From the NCBI GenBank assembly GCA_947630365.1, contig CANRHI010000006.1, forward strand, positions 1 to 39,280: 39,280 nt of DNA, written 5' to 3'. Each line of letters begins with the position of its first letter. Position 1 is the stretch's first letter. Source of the stretch: an uncultured Clostridia bacterium. Lineage in GTDB: Bacteria > Bacillota > Clostridia > Christensenellales > Borkfalkiaceae. Positions 1 to 8,383 of the stretch are shown piece by piece. The position numbers and the translations under genes were made by a program. The notes beneath the pieces were generated by a model. It saw nothing but the letters and a program-made list of their open reading frames with translations. It was not told the origin of the DNA and did not search any database.

Positions 1-382
1 CCTTTTCGTAGAGGTACACCCCATCTTCGTCGAAAATGGCATATGCCTCCGCCGAGCGCGCATAGGCAAAGCACTCCCGCCGCTCGGAAATTTTCACTTC
101 GAAGGTCGAGGGGTACTTCTTTTGAAGAAGTTCGACCCGCATGCAGGGATATTCGTTTACGACGCCGCGGAGCTCCTCGATATCGGTGAATACCGAGCTT
201 GCGCCCTTGAATTCGTCCAGCCGCTTTTTGATCTCGATCTCCTCTTCGCCCCCGTCGCGAGAAAAGACGGTGAATTCCGCCTCCACGAGCGTGACGGTGA
301 ACACCGCATTCAGGCCCGCCGCAACGACGGCGAGAAGCAGAAGAAAGGATACGGCTGTTGTGATGATGGCTCTGTATTTCAT
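1..382 (-). CDS. ftsQ: FtsQ/DivIB-type cell division protein (3' end cut by window edge)
   Basis: The first 127 codons of a bitopic membrane protein are visible. There is a very short cytoplasmic start (MKYRA), one hydrophobic segment at about residues 6-27, and an extracellular part. That part resembles the POTRA-type domain of FtsQ/DivIB: the stretch ending LLQKKYPSTFEVKISERR has the usual beta-strand wording of 'RKYPNTLxIxVxER', followed by an Ala/Tyr/Phe strand and DEDGVYL. FtsQ/DivIB links FtsL, FtsB/DivIC and the septal synthase FtsW-FtsI at the division site. Its place at the 3' side of murA in a dcw cluster fits. The ATG at 382 is preferred over an in-frame ATG at 388 because a GGAG lies six bases before it. 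The gap to murA is 13 bases, so the two are probably cotranscribed. The C-terminus is outside the window. Confidence 0.72.
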   Translation of the reverse strand, partial: MKYRAIITTAVSFLLLLAVVAAGLNAVFTVTLVEAEFTVFSRDGGEEEIEIKKRLDEFKGASSVFTDIEELRGVVNEYPCMRVELLQKKYPSTFEVKISERRECFAYARSAEAYAIFDEDGVYLYEK

Positions 383-395
383 TGGCATCTCCGAT

Positions 396-1652
396 TCAAT
401 CGTACACGCGCTCGATCTTTGCCCCGAGGGACAGGAGCTTTTCGCGGAAGGAGGAATACCCCCTGTCGATATGCGAGAGGTCGTTCACTTCCGAAACGCC
501 CTCCGCGCCGAGCGCCGCGAGCACAAGCGCCGCGCCGCCCCGAAGGTCCCCCGCCGTGACGGAAGCGCCGTGCAGCCCCGCCTTTCCGCGGACAAAAGCT
601 GTCCGCCCGCGCACTTCGATATCCGCGCCCATCTTCAAGAGCTCGGGCACATACTTGAAGCGCGTCTCGAACAAATTCTCGACGATGAGCGCCCCGCCCT
701 CGCAGATCGCATTGAGCGCGACGATCTGCGCCTGCAGGTCGGTGGGAAAGCCGGGGAAGGGCATCGTCTCGATGCGGCGGTTGCATTTGAGCCTTCCGTA
801 GCTCGATATTCTTATTTTATCATTTTTTGTATGTATTTTGCAACCGTTTTCGCGCAATTTGTGGATCAATAAACCGATATTTTCCGCCGAGACCCCCTTC
901 ACCTCCACTTCTCCGCCGCAAATGGCGCAGGCGATGAGGAAGGTGCCCGCCTCGATGCGGTCCTTCATCGGCGCAAACGAGACCCCGCCGAGCGACGGAA
1001 CGCCTTGGATGACGACGGTATCCGTTCCCGCGCCGCTCACCTTTGCGCCCATCGCGTTCAGGAACGATTGCAAGTCGACGATCTCGGGCTCCTTGGCGGC
1101 GCCCTGCAAGACGGTCGTCCCCTCCGCCTTCACCCCCGCGAGCATGATATTTTCCGTTGCGCCCACGCTCGGGAAGTCGAGGACGAGCTCCGCCCCGCGA
1201 AGCCGTTCGCACTCGCACAGGATATATCCGTCCCGCTCGCTGATGTCCACGCCCAATCGCTTGAGGGCGGAAAGGTGCAAGTCGATGGGCCGAAGCCCGA
1301 TGTCGCACCCGCCGGGATAGGCGATGGCAGCGCGGTGAAAGCGGGTGAGAAGCGAGCCGAGCATAAAGACGGAAGAGCGGAGCTCCTTGGTGAGGGCGGA
1401 GGAAATGCGGTGGGAGGAGGCGTTGGAGCTGTCGATCACGGCGTTCCCCTCCTCGAAGCGCACGCTCGCCCCGAGCTCCCGCAAGATCCGCGCCATACAG
1501 CGGACGTCTGCAATATCCGGTACCTCGCGAATGGTCACCTCCCGATCGGTGAGCACAGACGCGGCAAAAAGGGGCAGAACGGAATTCTTCGCGGACTGTA
1601 GCCGGATACTCCCGAAGAGCCGTCTCCCCCCTTCTATGATAAATTTGTCCAT
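396..1652 (-). CDS. murA: UDP-N-acetylglucosamine 1-carboxyvinyltransferase (MurA)
   Basis: This enzyme transfers enolpyruvate from PEP to UDP-GlcNAc, the first committed step of peptidoglycan synthesis in the cytoplasm. The 418 residues match the usual MurA length. Visible landmarks are K22-N23 in SAKNS, the catalytic cysteine C116 in YPGGCDIGLRPID (the fosfomycin target), and the FPGFPTDLQAQ segment that carries the active-site aspartate. GAGGAG lies six bases before the ATG. The gene sits between ftsW and ftsQ in the wall cluster, in the place where murG/murC or murB are often found. Firmicutes often carry two MurA copies; whether this one is the main or the second copy cannot be told from this window. 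Confidence 0.96.
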   Translation of the reverse strand: MDKFIIEGGRRLFGSIRLQSAKNSVLPLFAASVLTDREVTIREVPDIADVRCMARILRELGASVRFEEGNAVIDSSNASSHRISSALTKELRSSVFMLGSLLTRFHRAAIAYPGGCDIGLRPIDLHLSALKRLGVDISERDGYILCECERLRGAELVLDFPSVGATENIMLAGVKAEGTTVLQGAAKEPEIVDLQSFLNAMGAKVSGAGTDTVVIQGVPSLGGVSFAPMKDRIEAGTFLIACAICGGEVEVKGVSAENIGLLIHKLRENGCKIHTKNDKIRISSYGRLKCNRRIETMPFPGFPTDLQAQIVALNAICEGGALIVENLFETRFKYVPELLKMGADIEVRGRTAFVRGKAGLHGASVTAGDLRGGAALVLAALGAEGVSEVNDLSHIDRGYSSFREKLLSLGAKIERVYD

Positions 1653-1714
1653 GGTTATCTCCTCGTGTATTTCGCAAAAACACGGAAAAACCCGTGACAG
1701 CGGGCGCCCGTATT

Positions 1715-2833
1715 TTACCTGTATATCCTATGACTCACCTCCCTTGCGTTGTGCCTCGATACCCCATAGACCACGCCCATTCCCGCCATCGTGACGATGA
1801 GCGAAGTGTTTCCCGCCGAAATGAGCGGCAGAGGAAGCCCGGTGGGCGGAATGCAGCCGCTCACGACGAGCGCATTGAGCGCGGACTGCACGGCGAACGA
1901 GAGCATGATGCCCGAAACGAGCATATACCCGTAGAAGTCCTCGCACGAATTTGCGATGCGAAATCCCCTGTAGATGACAAATCCGATGACGAAAAAGAGA
2001 ATAAGCACGCCGAAAAAGCCCGTCTCCTCGGCGATGACGGAGAGGATGAAGTCGCTCTCCGCAAAGGGCAAAAAACGGTACTTTTGCCGCGAGGAGAAAA
2101 GGCCCACGCCGAAAAAGTCCCCGTTCCCGAGCGCATAGAGGGACTGGATGAGCTGGTACCCCTCCTCCTTGGGGGAAGCCCACGGGTCCAAAAAGGCGGA
2201 GAGCCGCTGCAGCCTGTACGGCTCGGCGAGAATGAGCGCGGGAACGGCGACGAGCGCGGGAAGGCAGATGCTCGCGAGCACGCCCGCCTTCGCCCCAGAA
2301 AGAAAGATCATTCCCACCATGATCGCCCCCACGCACATGGTGACCGACATGTTGGGCTCGAGCATGATGAGAACGCAAATGGCAAGCCCCGCCAAGAGCA
2401 CGGGAAGAATGCCGCGAAAGCCCCGCATGCGCGCGGGGTCCTTCGCAAAGCGCCCCGCCGTGAAGAGAATGAGCCCGTATTTTGCGATCTCGGAGGGCTG
2501 CACGGTGATGGGACCGACGCCGATCCAGCGGGTCGCGCCGTAATTGCTCCTCCCCACCCCGGGCACGAACACGAGCGCAAGGAGAACAAGGGAGATCCCG
2601 AGCGCGGGAATGCCCGTCTTTTTGAGCTTTTTGTAGGGGAGGAAGGAGACGGCGACCATTGCCGCCACGCCGAGGACGAGCCCCACCGCCTGCTTCTTTA
2701 CGAAATAGAGCGCGTCCCCGAATTGCACCTCGGCATTGTAGCAGCTCGCCGAGTACACGCAAACGACCCCATACACCGCGAGCGCCACGACGGCGGCGAG
2801 AAAAAGGAGATCCCCGTGCTTATTCGGCTTCAC
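1715..2833 (-). CDS. ftsW: FtsW, SEDS-family septal peptidoglycan glycosyltransferase
   Basis: This is a polytopic membrane protein of 372 residues with about ten hydrophobic segments. SEDS proteins polymerise lipid II into glycan strands together with a class B PBP. The segment RWIGVGPITVQPSEIAK and the C-terminal PLPLISAGNTSL (family form PLPFISYGGSS) identify the family. The reading frame is open further upstream, but that part lies inside murD and looks like a shadow. The GTG at 2833 (VKPNKHGD) is chosen because GGAGGAG precedes it and the hydrophobic core begins about ten residues later. This gives a 14-base overlap with the end of murD. FtsW, RodA and SpoVE are hard to separate by sequence; the dcw position favours FtsW. 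The partner is probably the class B PBP encoded at 6624-8315. Confidence 0.92.
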   Translation of the reverse strand: MKPNKHGDLLFLAAVVALAVYGVVCVYSASCYNAEVQFGDALYFVKKQAVGLVLGVAAMVAVSFLPYKKLKKTGIPALGISLVLLALVFVPGVGRSNYGATRWIGVGPITVQPSEIAKYGLILFTAGRFAKDPARMRGFRGILPVLLAGLAICVLIMLEPNMSVTMCVGAIMVGMIFLSGAKAGVLASICLPALVAVPALILAEPYRLQRLSAFLDPWASPKEEGYQLIQSLYALGNGDFFGVGLFSSRQKYRFLPFAESDFILSVIAEETGFFGVLILFFVIGFVIYRGFRIANSCEDFYGYMLVSGIMLSFAVQSALNALVVSGCIPPTGLPLPLISAGNTSLIVTMAGMGVVYGVSRHNAREVSHRIYR

Positions 2834-4211
2834 CTGTCTCCTCCACGGGAAGCGGGCGGCGGGCCTCCTCGCGCAGCTGTTTGAAGAGCTCGGCAAACCG
2901 CTTTCCGCGCTCCTCGTAGCTCGAAAAGGCGTCGAAGCTCGCGGAGGCGGGCGAAAGCAGCACGTTCTGCCCCCGCCGTGCGGTGAGGTAGGCAACGCGC
3001 ACCGCCATATCGAAGGGGCGGCACAAGGTGACGGCGGTAAACCCGCACTTTAGGGCGGCGGAGAGCACGCGGAAGGCGTTTTCGCCGTAGATGACGGCGT
3101 GCGCCACGCCCGATTTTTTCACGGCCTCGAAGAGCGGCTCGTAGGAATACCCCTTGTCCTTCCCGCCGACGAGGAGAATGCTCTCCCCCTTCACGCTCTG
3201 AATGGCCTTCACCGTCGAATCGACGTTGGTCGCCTTGGAGTCGTCGATGAAGGTGATCCCGCCAAGCTCGCCGATCTTCTCGATGCGGTGCTTCACCCCG
3301 CGGAAGCTCTTGAGGGCGGCGGCGATGGATGCGTTTCCCGCGCCCATGAGGCGGGCGGCGCAGATGGCAGCGAGGGCGTCCGAACGGTTGTGCTCCCCCT
3401 CCACGGGCAGCTCCTCGGCATTGAGGATTTCTTCGCCCTTATAGCACAGCCAGCCGTCCGTGAGCGTCCCCCCATCCACCTGTTCGCGGCAGGAAAACCA
3501 CACGACCTTCGCTCTCGTCTTTTCGGCAAACCCGCGCACGACGGGGTCGTCGTAATTGAGCACCGCAAATTCGCTCTCCGTGCTGTTTTTGAGCAGCCGC
3601 GACTTGAGGTATATGTAATTTTCCATGTTGTAGTGGCGGTTGAGGTGGTCCTCCGTCACGTTGAGAACGACGGCGACGTGCGGGCGGAGGGAAGAGAGCG
3701 TCTCGAGCTGGAAGGAGGAAATTTCCGCCACGGCGACCCCGTCCTCTCCAAGCTCTTTGAGGCACGAGGTGATGGGCCTTCCCACGTTCCCGCAGGCGAT
3801 GGCGTTCATGCCCGACGTGCGCAAGATGCCCTCGAGCATGGTGACCGTCGTCGTCTTTCCGTTGGTGCCCGTCACGGCGACGCACGGGCACCTCATTTCG
3901 AGCGCGCCGAGCTCCGCCTCCCCGATGATGCGCTTGCCCGCCTTTTTGAAGGCGACGGGAAGGCTATGGTCGACGGGGATGCCCGGGCTCAAGACGAGGA
4001 CATCGCACTTTTGGGAGGCGGTCGGGAGCTCCTCTTTGGAGACGGAAGCGCACCCGAGCCCTTCGAGCCGTGTGATGGCGGCGCGGACGTTCCCGTCGTC
4101 TACGTCGTCGTAGACAAAGACCTTTGCCCCGCGCGAGAGAAGGTATTCCCCCGCCGCGATCCCCGAGCGGGACATCCCCGCCACAAGGAAAACCTGTTTG
4201 TTGTACAGCAT
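2820..4211 (-). CDS. murD: UDP-N-acetylmuramoyl-L-alanine:D-glutamate ligase (MurD)
   Basis: MurD adds D-glutamate to UDP-MurNAc-L-Ala with ATP in the cytoplasm. The 463 residues have the N-terminal Rossmann-like nucleotide-binding part (VFLVAGMSRSGIA), the Mur-ligase P-loop VTGTNGKTTT with K119, the central-domain segment EHNRSDALAA, FIDDSKATN, and the C-terminal hallmark LSPASASFDAF followed by YEERG. Length and order are normal for the family. Its D-Glu substrate would come from MurI, encoded at 10663-11457. The end overlaps the ftsW start, and the start is 39 bases after mraY, the widest gap among the enzyme genes between murE and ftsW. Confidence 0.98.
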   Translation of the reverse strand: MLYNKQVFLVAGMSRSGIAAGEYLLSRGAKVFVYDDVDDGNVRAAITRLEGLGCASVSKEELPTASQKCDVLVLSPGIPVDHSLPVAFKKAGKRIIGEAELGALEMRCPCVAVTGTNGKTTTVTMLEGILRTSGMNAIACGNVGRPITSCLKELGEDGVAVAEISSFQLETLSSLRPHVAVVLNVTEDHLNRHYNMENYIYLKSRLLKNSTESEFAVLNYDDPVVRGFAEKTRAKVVWFSCREQVDGGTLTDGWLCYKGEEILNAEELPVEGEHNRSDALAAICAARLMGAGNASIAAALKSFRGVKHRIEKIGELGGITFIDDSKATNVDSTVKAIQSVKGESILLVGGKDKGYSYEPLFEAVKKSGVAHAVIYGENAFRVLSAALKCGFTAVTLCRPFDMAVRVAYLTARRGQNVLLSPASASFDAFSSYEERGKRFAELFKQLREEARRPLPVEETGEAE

Positions 4212-4250
4212 GCGTCTCTCCTTTCTCCCCTGCGGCTTCTCCTGCGGGGA

Positions 4251-5201
4251 TCAGACAAACGGGAAGAAGAGCGAAATGCCCAGCACCGCCGTGAGGATGG
4301 CATACGCATAGGCGATCTTCGCCTCCTGAAAGCCCTTCTCCTGAAAGTGGTGATGGATGGGCGCCATCAAAAATACCCGTCTGCCCGTTTTTTTATAATA
4401 TACGACTTGTACAATGACGGATATGCTCGAAAGAACAAAGCATGCGCCCGAAATCAAAAGAATGAGTGCGTTCCCCGAGAAAAGCGCGATGCTCGCGGCA
4501 AATCCCCCGAGGGACAAGGAGCCCGTATCCCCCATGAACACGCTCGCGCGGGAAGTATTGAAGATGAGGTAGGCGGCAAGCGCGCCCGTGAGACAAAAGC
4601 ATAGGAGGGAGAGCTGCCCGTCTCCGTTTTGCAGGAAAAGAAGAACGCCCGTCGCGGCGAAGAACACCATGCAGGTGGACCCCGCGAGCCCATCCAACCC
4701 ATCGGTGAGGTTCACGCTGTTCACCGTCGCAAGGTACACGACGACGCCGAGCGGCAGCATATACCAGCCGATATCGAAGGCGAGGCGGGTATACGGGAGA
4801 TACAAAACGGTGAGCCCGTTGAGGCAGCAATACACCGAGGCGATGACCGAGACCGCGAGCTGGAAAAACACCTTTTGGTAGGGACGAAGCCCGAGGTTTT
4901 TCCCGCGGAGCTTTTTGAGAAGGTCGTCGAGAAAGCCCACGGCGAGAAACCCGAGCCCGACGGCGATCGAAACGAGGAAGGGCTTGTCCGCGCCGCGGCA
5001 AAGAAGAAGGGCGGAAAGGGCGGCGGCAGGAAGAAAGGCGAGCCCGCCCATGGTGGGCGTTCCCCCCTTGTCCTTGTGTTCCTTTACATATTGGAGGATA
5101 TTCTGTCCCGCTTTCAGCCTTCTGAGAACGGGGATGAGCGCCGCGCACGCCAAAAAGGAGAGCGCAAACGAGAGTAAGAGGGCATAGATCACATCACGCA
5201 T
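4251..5201 (-). CDS. mraY: Phospho-MurNAc-pentapeptide translocase (MraY)
   Basis: This membrane enzyme transfers phospho-MurNAc-pentapeptide to undecaprenyl phosphate, forming lipid I. The 316-residue protein has about ten hydrophobic segments and all the signature loops: GTPTMGG near residue 50, FLDDLLKK, NLTDGLDGLAG, FMGDTGSLSLGG, and the histidine motif MAPIHHHFQEKG near the end. The start overlaps the end of murE by eight bases, which suggests translational coupling. The length is slightly shorter than the E. coli protein, as is common in Firmicutes. Confidence 0.98.
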   Translation of the reverse strand: MRDVIYALLLSFALSFLACAALIPVLRRLKAGQNILQYVKEHKDKGGTPTMGGLAFLPAAALSALLLCRGADKPFLVSIAVGLGFLAVGFLDDLLKKLRGKNLGLRPYQKVFFQLAVSVIASVYCCLNGLTVLYLPYTRLAFDIGWYMLPLGVVVYLATVNSVNLTDGLDGLAGSTCMVFFAATGVLLFLQNGDGQLSLLCFCLTGALAAYLIFNTSRASVFMGDTGSLSLGGFAASIALFSGNALILLISGACFVLSSISVIVQVVYYKKTGRRVFLMAPIHHHFQEKGFQEAKIAYAYAILTAVLGISLFFPFV

Positions 5202-6627
5202 CGTGTTTTCCCGCGAGCCTTTGCAATATATCCTTGTCGTTGAAGCGGTATTTTATTCCCATGATCTCCTGCGTGGTCTCCCCTCCCTTGCCCGCCACAA
5301 GGAGGACGTCTCCCGCATGCAAGAGCCCGAGCGCATAGGAAATGGCGCGCTCCCGCTCCTCGATGGCGACGTACCGCTTGGAGATGGGAGAAAAGCCCGC
5401 TTCGATCTCCGAAATGATGGCGCAGGGCTCCTCGTAGCGGGGATTGTCCGAAGTGATCACCGCAAAATCGCACCCCTTCGCCGCGATCTCCCCCATGATG
5501 GGGCGCTTGGCGCGGTCGCGGTCTCCCCCGCAGCCGAACACGAGGAAAAGCTCCCCTTCGCAGTGCTCGCGCAGGGCCTCCAGCGAGCGGAACAGCCCGT
5601 CCGGCGTGTGGGCGAAGTCGACGAAGAGCGCGGCGCCGCGGTAGCTTCCCACCCGCTCGAGCCTCCCCTCCACCGTCGTCTCATTCAGCCCGCGCGCGAT
5701 GTCCCCCGCGCCGACCCCGAGCCTCCTTGCGGCAGCCGCAGCCGCGAGCGCATTGTAGACGTTGTGCCTTCCGATGAGGCGAAGGCGAACTTCGACGAGC
5801 TCGTCCTCGAGATTCAGAAGGGCGGTGCAGCCGTCCGCGTCCATGTGCTCGACGAGGGCGAAGCAGTCCGCGGGGCTCTCCAACCCGTAGCTCACGGCGG
5901 GCGCGCCCTCTCTTGCGAGCTCCGCAAAAAATGCCTCGTCCGAATTGAGCACGGCAAGGCGGCAGTGCGCGGGCGAAAACAGCTTCTTCTTCGCCTCCCC
6001 ATAGGCGTGCATATCGGGGAAAAAGTCGAGGTGGTCCTGCGTCAGATTGGTGAAAACGGCGGCGTCGAAAACGATCGGCACCTTGCGAAGGGCGAGCGCA
6101 TGGGCGGAGACCTCCATGATGGCGACGGCGACATTTGCCCGTACCATGTCCGAGAGAAGAGAGAAGAGATTGACGGGATCGGGCGTGGTGAGCGAGGGCG
6201 GAAGGGAAATTTCCCCGTAGCGGGTGCCCAGCGTCCCGATGACCCCCGCCTTTTTTCCCGCGGAAAGAAAAATGCGGTAGAGCATATGGCAGACGGTCGT
6301 CTTTCCGTTCGTCCCCGTCACGCCGATGAGCGTGAGCTTTCTCTCGGGGTGCCCGAAAAACGCCGCCGCAATGCGGGCGAGCGCGTCGCGCGCGTCGGGC
6401 ACGAGAAGGTAAGGAAGCGCCGTCTCGGTCCGTTCTTCGCAGACGATGGCGCAAGCCCCCCTTCGCTCGGCGTCCACGGCAAAGGCGTGTGCGTCCGTAT
6501 GCGTCCCGCGGATGCAGAAGAAGAGGTCTCCCTCCCCTGCCGCGCGGCTGTCCGTGCACAGCCCCGAAATTTCCGCGTCGCCGTGCAGTTCCCACGTTTT
6601 TTCTTCGGCAAGCTCGGATAGCTTCAT
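5194..6627 (-). CDS. murE: UDP-MurNAc-L-Ala-D-Glu:meso-diaminopimelate ligase (MurE)
   Basis: MurE adds the third residue of the stem peptide. The 477 residues contain the P-loop GVTGTNGKTT (K109), the EVSAHALAL segment, the lysine of EAKKKLF (about 213) at the position that is carbamylated in Mur ligases, and GRHNVYNALAA. The specificity loop reads SDNPRYEEP, with D394-N395-P396-R397. DNPR is the motif of meso-DAP-adding enzymes, whereas lysine-adding MurE proteins carry a different motif there. A DAP-type peptidoglycan is therefore predicted. The gene overlaps the PBP upstream by ATGA and mraY downstream by eight bases. murF, which usually follows murE, is absent. Confidence 0.97.
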   Translation of the reverse strand: MKLSELAEEKTWELHGDAEISGLCTDSRAAGEGDLFFCIRGTHTDAHAFAVDAERRGACAIVCEERTETALPYLLVPDARDALARIAAAFFGHPERKLTLIGVTGTNGKTTVCHMLYRIFLSAGKKAGVIGTLGTRYGEISLPPSLTTPDPVNLFSLLSDMVRANVAVAIMEVSAHALALRKVPIVFDAAVFTNLTQDHLDFFPDMHAYGEAKKKLFSPAHCRLAVLNSDEAFFAELAREGAPAVSYGLESPADCFALVEHMDADGCTALLNLEDELVEVRLRLIGRHNVYNALAAAAAARRLGVGAGDIARGLNETTVEGRLERVGSYRGAALFVDFAHTPDGLFRSLEALREHCEGELFLVFGCGGDRDRAKRPIMGEIAAKGCDFAVITSDNPRYEEPCAIISEIEAGFSPISKRYVAIEERERAISYALGLLHAGDVLLVAGKGGETTQEIMGIKYRFNDKDILQRLAGKHDA

Positions 6628-8315
6628 ATCGTTTCCTCCACGGGGCGCAGCCCCTCGATCTCTATGATGCCCTCGAAGATCTCCTTCGCACAGGGCGCGG
6701 CGACGGTACTTCCGTAGTAGCTCCCCTGCGGCTCGTCGAGGATGACGAGCGCCAAATACTTGGGGGAAGAGGCGGGGAAATATCCCACGAACGAGGAGAC
6801 GTATTTCCCCTGCGCGATGACGCCGTTTTCATACTTTTGCGCCGTGCCCGTTTTCCCCGCGACGTGGAAGCCCTCGATGAACGCCTTTTTCCCGCTCCCG
6901 TCGCGCACCACGCCCTCGAGCATGGTGGAGAGAATGCGGGAGGCCTCTTCGCTCACCGTCCTCCCGAGGAGCTTGGCGGGGATCTCCTCGTGCACCGCGC
7001 CGTCCTCCGAGTACAGCTCCCGCACGAGGCGGGGCGCATAGTACAGCCCGCCGTTCACCGCGGATGCCGCCGCACAGGCGAGCTGCAGAGGGGTAACGGC
7101 GATGGTCTGCCCGAAGCCGATGCGGGCGAGATCGCAATCTTGCACGATGCTCGAAGGGAGAAGCATGCCGATGGCCTCCCCGGCAAAGTCGATGCCCGTC
7201 GCCCTCCCGAAGCGGAAGGCGTCGAGGTAGGAGTAGAAGGTCTCCTTCCCGAGCGCAAGGGCGATATCCACGAAGCAGGGGTTGCAGCTGTTGTTGAGCG
7301 CGTCGGCGAGCGTTTGGTTGGAGTGCTTTCCGTTCTTGTGGTCGGACCAGCAGCGGATGGTCGTGCCGTCCACCAAGCGGGTGCGCGAGGAGGAATAAAT
7401 GTGCTCGAGGGGAATGGCGGAAGGGTTTCCGCGCAGACCTTCCTCGATGTTGGCGGCCGCCGTCACGATTTTGAAGGTCGAGCCCGGCTCGTAGATGTCC
7501 GAGACGACGGAGTTTCGCGTAAGCGCGTTGAGCGCGGAAATATCCTCGCGCGGAATGTCGTTGAGGTCGTAGGAGGGCAAATTCACCATGGCGAGCACCG
7601 AGAAATCGGTGGGATCGAGCACGACGGCGCGCGCCGCCTTCGCCGAGGAGGAGGAAAGCGCCCGCCCCATCACGTCCTCCGCGAGCGCCTGAATGCGGTA
7701 GTCGAGCGTGAGGCGGACATTGAGTCCGTCGATGGCGGGTCGGTAGGCTGCCGCCGAGCCCTCGAGCTCGACGCCGACAAGGTCGGTCTCCTGCAAAATT
7801 TCCCCCGGCGTCCCCGCAAGGTACGCTTCATATTTGCCCTCGATGCCCGTCGTTCCCGCGCCGTCATACGAGGTGAAGCCGAGGATCTGGCACGCGAGCG
7901 CGCCGTGGGGATACAGCCGCCCTTCGTCCCGCGCGTAATATACGCCCGAGATCCCCGCCCCCTCGATGCGTTCTGCCACGCTCTTTTGCACCCGCTTTGC
8001 GAGGGTGATCTCCGAGCGGCTGCGGTCGGCGAGGCGGGAAAGGGCTTCTTCATACGGCATGGAGAGCGCCTCCGAGAGGACGAGCGCCGCCCCTTCCTTC
8101 TCCTTCACCGCGTTGGCGCGCGCATAAACTGTGTAGGCGGGAGAATTGCCCGCGAGCACCTCCCCGTTCCGATCGACGATGTTCCCCCTCCCCGCGTTCA
8201 CGGGGATCTCCCGCGTCCACTGGTCGAGGGCGAGATATTGCAGCTGTTCCCGCCAAATCACCTGTATGTAGAAGAATCGACCGAGAAAAAGACAAAAAAG
8301 AAAGGTTATCGCCAT
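6624..8315 (-). CDS. ftsI: Class B penicillin-binding protein, FtsI/PBP2B-like transpeptidase
   Basis: This septal DD-transpeptidase crosslinks glycan strands made by FtsW. From the ATG at 8315 it has 563 residues: a membrane anchor at 2-20, the class B pedestal domain with GRGNIVDRNGEVLA, and the transpeptidase domain with S279-TFK282, S343-C-N345 and K488-TGT. No PASTA repeat follows, unlike SpoVD or pneumococcal PBP2X. The start is doubtful. The ATG has no ribosome binding site at a useful distance. The 18 codons upstream in frame encode IKNQYSVSVLRKRLFAVL, exactly the basic pre-anchor tail expected of this family. A GGGAGGG lies six bases before the first of these codons, an ATC at 8369. 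No ATG, GTG or TTG occurs in frame between 8315 and an in-frame stop inside the preceding gene, so translation may begin at the ATC. Confidence 0.9.
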   Translation of the reverse strand: MAITFLFCLFLGRFFYIQVIWREQLQYLALDQWTREIPVNAGRGNIVDRNGEVLAGNSPAYTVYARANAVKEKEGAALVLSEALSMPYEEALSRLADRSRSEITLAKRVQKSVAERIEGAGISGVYYARDEGRLYPHGALACQILGFTSYDGAGTTGIEGKYEAYLAGTPGEILQETDLVGVELEGSAAAYRPAIDGLNVRLTLDYRIQALAEDVMGRALSSSSAKAARAVVLDPTDFSVLAMVNLPSYDLNDIPREDISALNALTRNSVVSDIYEPGSTFKIVTAAANIEEGLRGNPSAIPLEHIYSSSRTRLVDGTTIRCWSDHKNGKHSNQTLADALNNSCNPCFVDIALALGKETFYSYLDAFRFGRATGIDFAGEAIGMLLPSSIVQDCDLARIGFGQTIAVTPLQLACAAASAVNGGLYYAPRLVRELYSEDGAVHEEIPAKLLGRTVSEEASRILSTMLEGVVRDGSGKKAFIEGFHVAGKTGTAQKYENGVIAQGKYVSSFVGYFPASSPKYLALVILDEPQGSYYGSTVAAPCAKEIFEGIIEIEGLRPVEETI

Positions 8316-8383
8316 GAGTACGGCAAATAACCTCTTTCGTAGGACCGAAACAGAATATTGATTTTTGATGGGAAACCCTCCCG

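Noticed and set aside
3099-4604. Long open frame of 501 codons on the plus strand across murD and mraY
   Set aside because: It is antisense to two certain genes, has an Arg/Gly/His-rich composition typical of shadow frames in GC-rich DNA, and has no family resemblance.
6489-8330. 613-codon frame on the plus strand opposite murE and the class B PBP
   Set aside because: It is antisense to conserved catalytic motifs on the minus strand, with low-complexity Arg/Gly/Val composition and no ribosome binding site.
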